From assembly GCF_010731735.1 (NCBI RefSeq), contig NZ_AP022588.1:1550001-1614000 (forward strand): a DNA stretch of 64,000 nt, written 5' to 3'. Position 1 is the stretch's first letter, and the number at the start of each line of letters is the position of its first letter. The translations under genes and the position numbers were made by a program. Shown piece by piece: positions 62,441-64,000 of this stretch. This DNA is from Mycolicibacterium sediminis. GTDB lineage: Bacteria > Actinomycetota > Actinomycetes > Mycobacteriales > Mycobacteriaceae. Under the pieces are notes generated by a model. The model had not been told where the DNA came from, ran no database searches, and saw nothing but the letters and a program-made list of their open reading frames with translations.

Positions 62441-63046
62441 GTGACGGTGAACAGGTCCGTCCCTGCACTCCGGGTCCGTTGGCTGCTGCATGCACTGAGT
62501 CGCAACCGCCTCGTCCGGACGAGCGACCGTCTGGAGGCACTGGCGGTCCTGATGGTCTTGGCAGTAGCGTTACTCGTCATCCCCGTTGCCCAGCGGGAGG
62601 GTGATGAGGCGTACGCAGATCGCATGCAACTGATCAGCGCACAGCAGCAGTCCCGGCACTCCGTCGTGGCAGTCGCAACCGCGGACAGTTCGAGCCCAGC
62701 GCCTCGCCGCCTCGGGGCAGACGCTTCTGTCCGTGTCGAATGGCTCGAGGGATCGCACCGTCGATCCGAAGTCGTCACCAATCCGTCGTTCGTCGCGGCG
62801 AAGACGCCGGTGACCGTGTGGCTCGACGACGCGGGTGCAGTGGTCTCTGCCCCAGACCGAGAAGTCGACGCGCAAGCGGATGCTGCGGGGCGGGCGTGGG
62901 CCGTATGGGTCGGCATCGTAGGGCTCTGCGCGCTGCTGGCCTTCGGATTCCGTCGCTACCTCGATCACGTCCGTGCGGCGTGCTGGCACCGTGAGTTTCG
63001 CCTGTTGGCGCACAACGACGACGGCTGGGCCAGCCACGACCTATGA
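62441..63046 (+). CDS. Rv1733c-like conserved membrane protein
   Basis: A 201-residue protein with two membrane segments (LEALAVLMVLAVALLVIPVA near the N-terminus and AVWVGIVGLCALLAFGF near the C-terminus) around an extracellular loop of about 100 residues. The opening LHALSRNRLVRTSDRLEA matches the start of Rv1733c, a dormancy-associated mycobacterial antigen. GTG 62441 was chosen for its AAAGG site; an upstream ATG at 62363 lacks conserved content. Function unknown. A final basic tail (RRYLDHVRAACWHREF) resembles the family. Confidence 0.82.
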   Translation: MTVNRSVPALRVRWLLHALSRNRLVRTSDRLEALAVLMVLAVALLVIPVAQREGDEAYADRMQLISAQQQSRHSVVAVATADSSSPAPRRLGADASVRVEWLEGSHRRSEVVTNPSFVAAKTPVTVWLDDAGAVVSAPDREVDAQADAAGRAWAVWVGIVGLCALLAFGFRRYLDHVRAACWHREFRLLAHNDDGWASHDL

Positions 63047-63134
63047 GCAGGCCATCACGTCACGACGTCGATCCGGCACACGAACCCGGCGGACCCCATC
63101 GCGCCCGCCGGATTCGTCGAAGTCTCGCATGCGT

Positions 63135-64000
63135 TCAGACGCGGTCACCCAGGGTGGAATTGAGCTGTGCGTAGCGTTGGGGTGACCGGGCCTTGATGAC
63201 GTAGGCGCCGATGACGCCGATGGCGAGTGAGGCGAACAGCATCGCGGTGAATGTGAACTGGAGCCAGCCGCCACCGCCGAGCAAGACGTCCATTCCCGTT
63301 ACCGCGTACCACAGGAAGGGCATCAGGCCTGCGATGCCGAGAAGCGGTGCGATGAAGGTGTTCCAGGGTCGCTTGTCGACGTTGGAGCGGCGGAAGAAGA
63401 CGAAGATCGCCACGCTCGCGATGGTCTGCAGCAGGATGATTCCGGCGGCGCCGACGCCGGTCCACCAGGTGAACAGCGTTGTGTAGGGATCGAGACCGAA
63501 GATGGCGAAGATGGCGACCACGACGGCGACCATGCCGATCTGGACGTAGCAGGCGACGGCGGGTGATTGGCGAGTCGGGTGGGTGGTGCCCAGACGGGAC
63601 CAGATGACACCTTGTCGGCCAAGCGAGTACAGGTAGCGGGCCACGTTGTTGTGGAACGTGAGAATGGCCGCGAAGAGGCTGGTGATGACCAACAACTGGA
63701 ACGCCTCGGTCCCCACGCGTCCGAGCACGCTGTCACTGACCGCGAAGACCAGGTTGCCGCCTTCGCTTGCTGCGAGACCGGCGATGTTGCCGACGCCGAC
63801 GGCGTTTACGATGAGGAATGCAGTGACCGCGTAGAAGACGCCCATGAAGATCACCGAGGCGTACGTGGCCCGCGGCACGGTCCGTTTGGGGTCCTTGGCT
63901 TCCTCCCCGTAGATGGCGGTGCCCTCGAAGCCGATGAACGAAGCGTGAGCGAACATCAATGCGACGCCGATGGCGCCGGCGAACACCGCTGACGGGGCGA
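63135..64000 (-). CDS. APC-superfamily permease, 5' end beyond window
   Basis: The last ~288 residues of an amino acid permease. Seen features are SFIGFEGTAIYGEEAKDPKRTV (the middle motif), NNVARYLYSLGRQGV and about six further hydrophobic segments, ending NSTLGDRV. The reading frame is open to the window edge, so the N-terminal helices lie outside. It is convergent with the Rv1733c-like gene. Confidence 0.85.
   Translation of the reverse strand, partial: APSAVFAGAIGVALMFAHASFIGFEGTAIYGEEAKDPKRTVPRATYASVIFMGVFYAVTAFLIVNAVGVGNIAGLAASEGGNLVFAVSDSVLGRVGTEAFQLLVITSLFAAILTFHNNVARYLYSLGRQGVIWSRLGTTHPTRQSPAVACYVQIGMVAVVVAIFAIFGLDPYTTLFTWWTGVGAAGIILLQTIASVAIFVFFRRSNVDKRPWNTFIAPLLGIAGLMPFLWYAVTGMDVLLGGGGWLQFTFTAMLFASLAIGVIGAYVIKARSPQRYAQLNSTLGDRV

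Noticed and set aside
1..64000. tRNA, rRNA or CRISPR features
   Set aside because: I looked for T-loop-like GGTTCGAATCC patterns and regularly spaced repeats and saw none.

Overview
The window looks like the chromosome of a fast-growing environmental Mycobacterium/Mycolicibacterium. It is very GC-rich and carries mycobacterial families: a WS/DGAT wax ester synthase, a fused double-domain acyl-CoA dehydrogenase, an Rv1733c-like membrane protein, an F420-type (LLM) oxidoreductase and a septum-formation protein. Genes at about 3.8-10.1 kb follow the order of M. tuberculosis Rv1425-Rv1428c (WS/DGAT, lipO, fadD12, acyltransferase), so the left end is conserved lipid-metabolism backbone. Assignments come from reading the translations; no database search was run.

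From about 11 kb rightwards the window is an accessory catabolic region of several modules, with decayed genes at the seams. Module A (13.0-21.8 kb) has a GntR regulator, a LuxR regulator, a YtcJ-type amidohydrolase, an APC permease and one polypeptide joining a small-molecule kinase to a class III PLP enzyme of the phospho-lyase type. Module B (21.9-34.8 kb, minus strand) has a sugar-type ABC importer, PxpABC (5-oxoprolinase-like), OtnK and OtnC (oxo-tetronate kinase and decarboxylase), an aminotransferase, an Asp/Glu racemase-family protein, a GntR regulator and pdxS. Module C (35.3-44.1 kb) has another APC permease, a two-subunit N,N-dimethylformamidase-like amidohydrolase, an aldehyde dehydrogenase, and a separate kinase and PLP phospho-lyase. 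Module D (44.2-49.0 kb) is a LysR regulator divergent from an omega-aminotransferase, a semialdehyde dehydrogenase and an F420-type oxidoreductase. Module E (49.3-61.6 kb) has two SDRs, an APC permease, a Cache-domain sensor coupled to a GntR regulator, a trimethylamine-dehydrogenase-like flavoenzyme and a B12-dependent diol dehydratase with its reactivase. The window ends in an Rv1733c-like gene and a truncated APC permease.

The strongest new observation is that modules A and C look like two versions of one pathway: permease, amide hydrolase, kinase, PLP phospho-lyase. The kinase and lyase are fused in A and separate in C. The same perfect 13-bp palindrome ATTGGTGACCAAT lies before the module A GntR gene, before the module A amidohydrolase and before the module C kinase. 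At two of these promoters it sits exactly 23 bp upstream of a TANNNT -10 box. This suggests one regulon for N-acylated amino-alcohol-like compounds. Module B has its own operator (ATTGTC/GACAAT), and its mix of enzymes matches no pathway I know.
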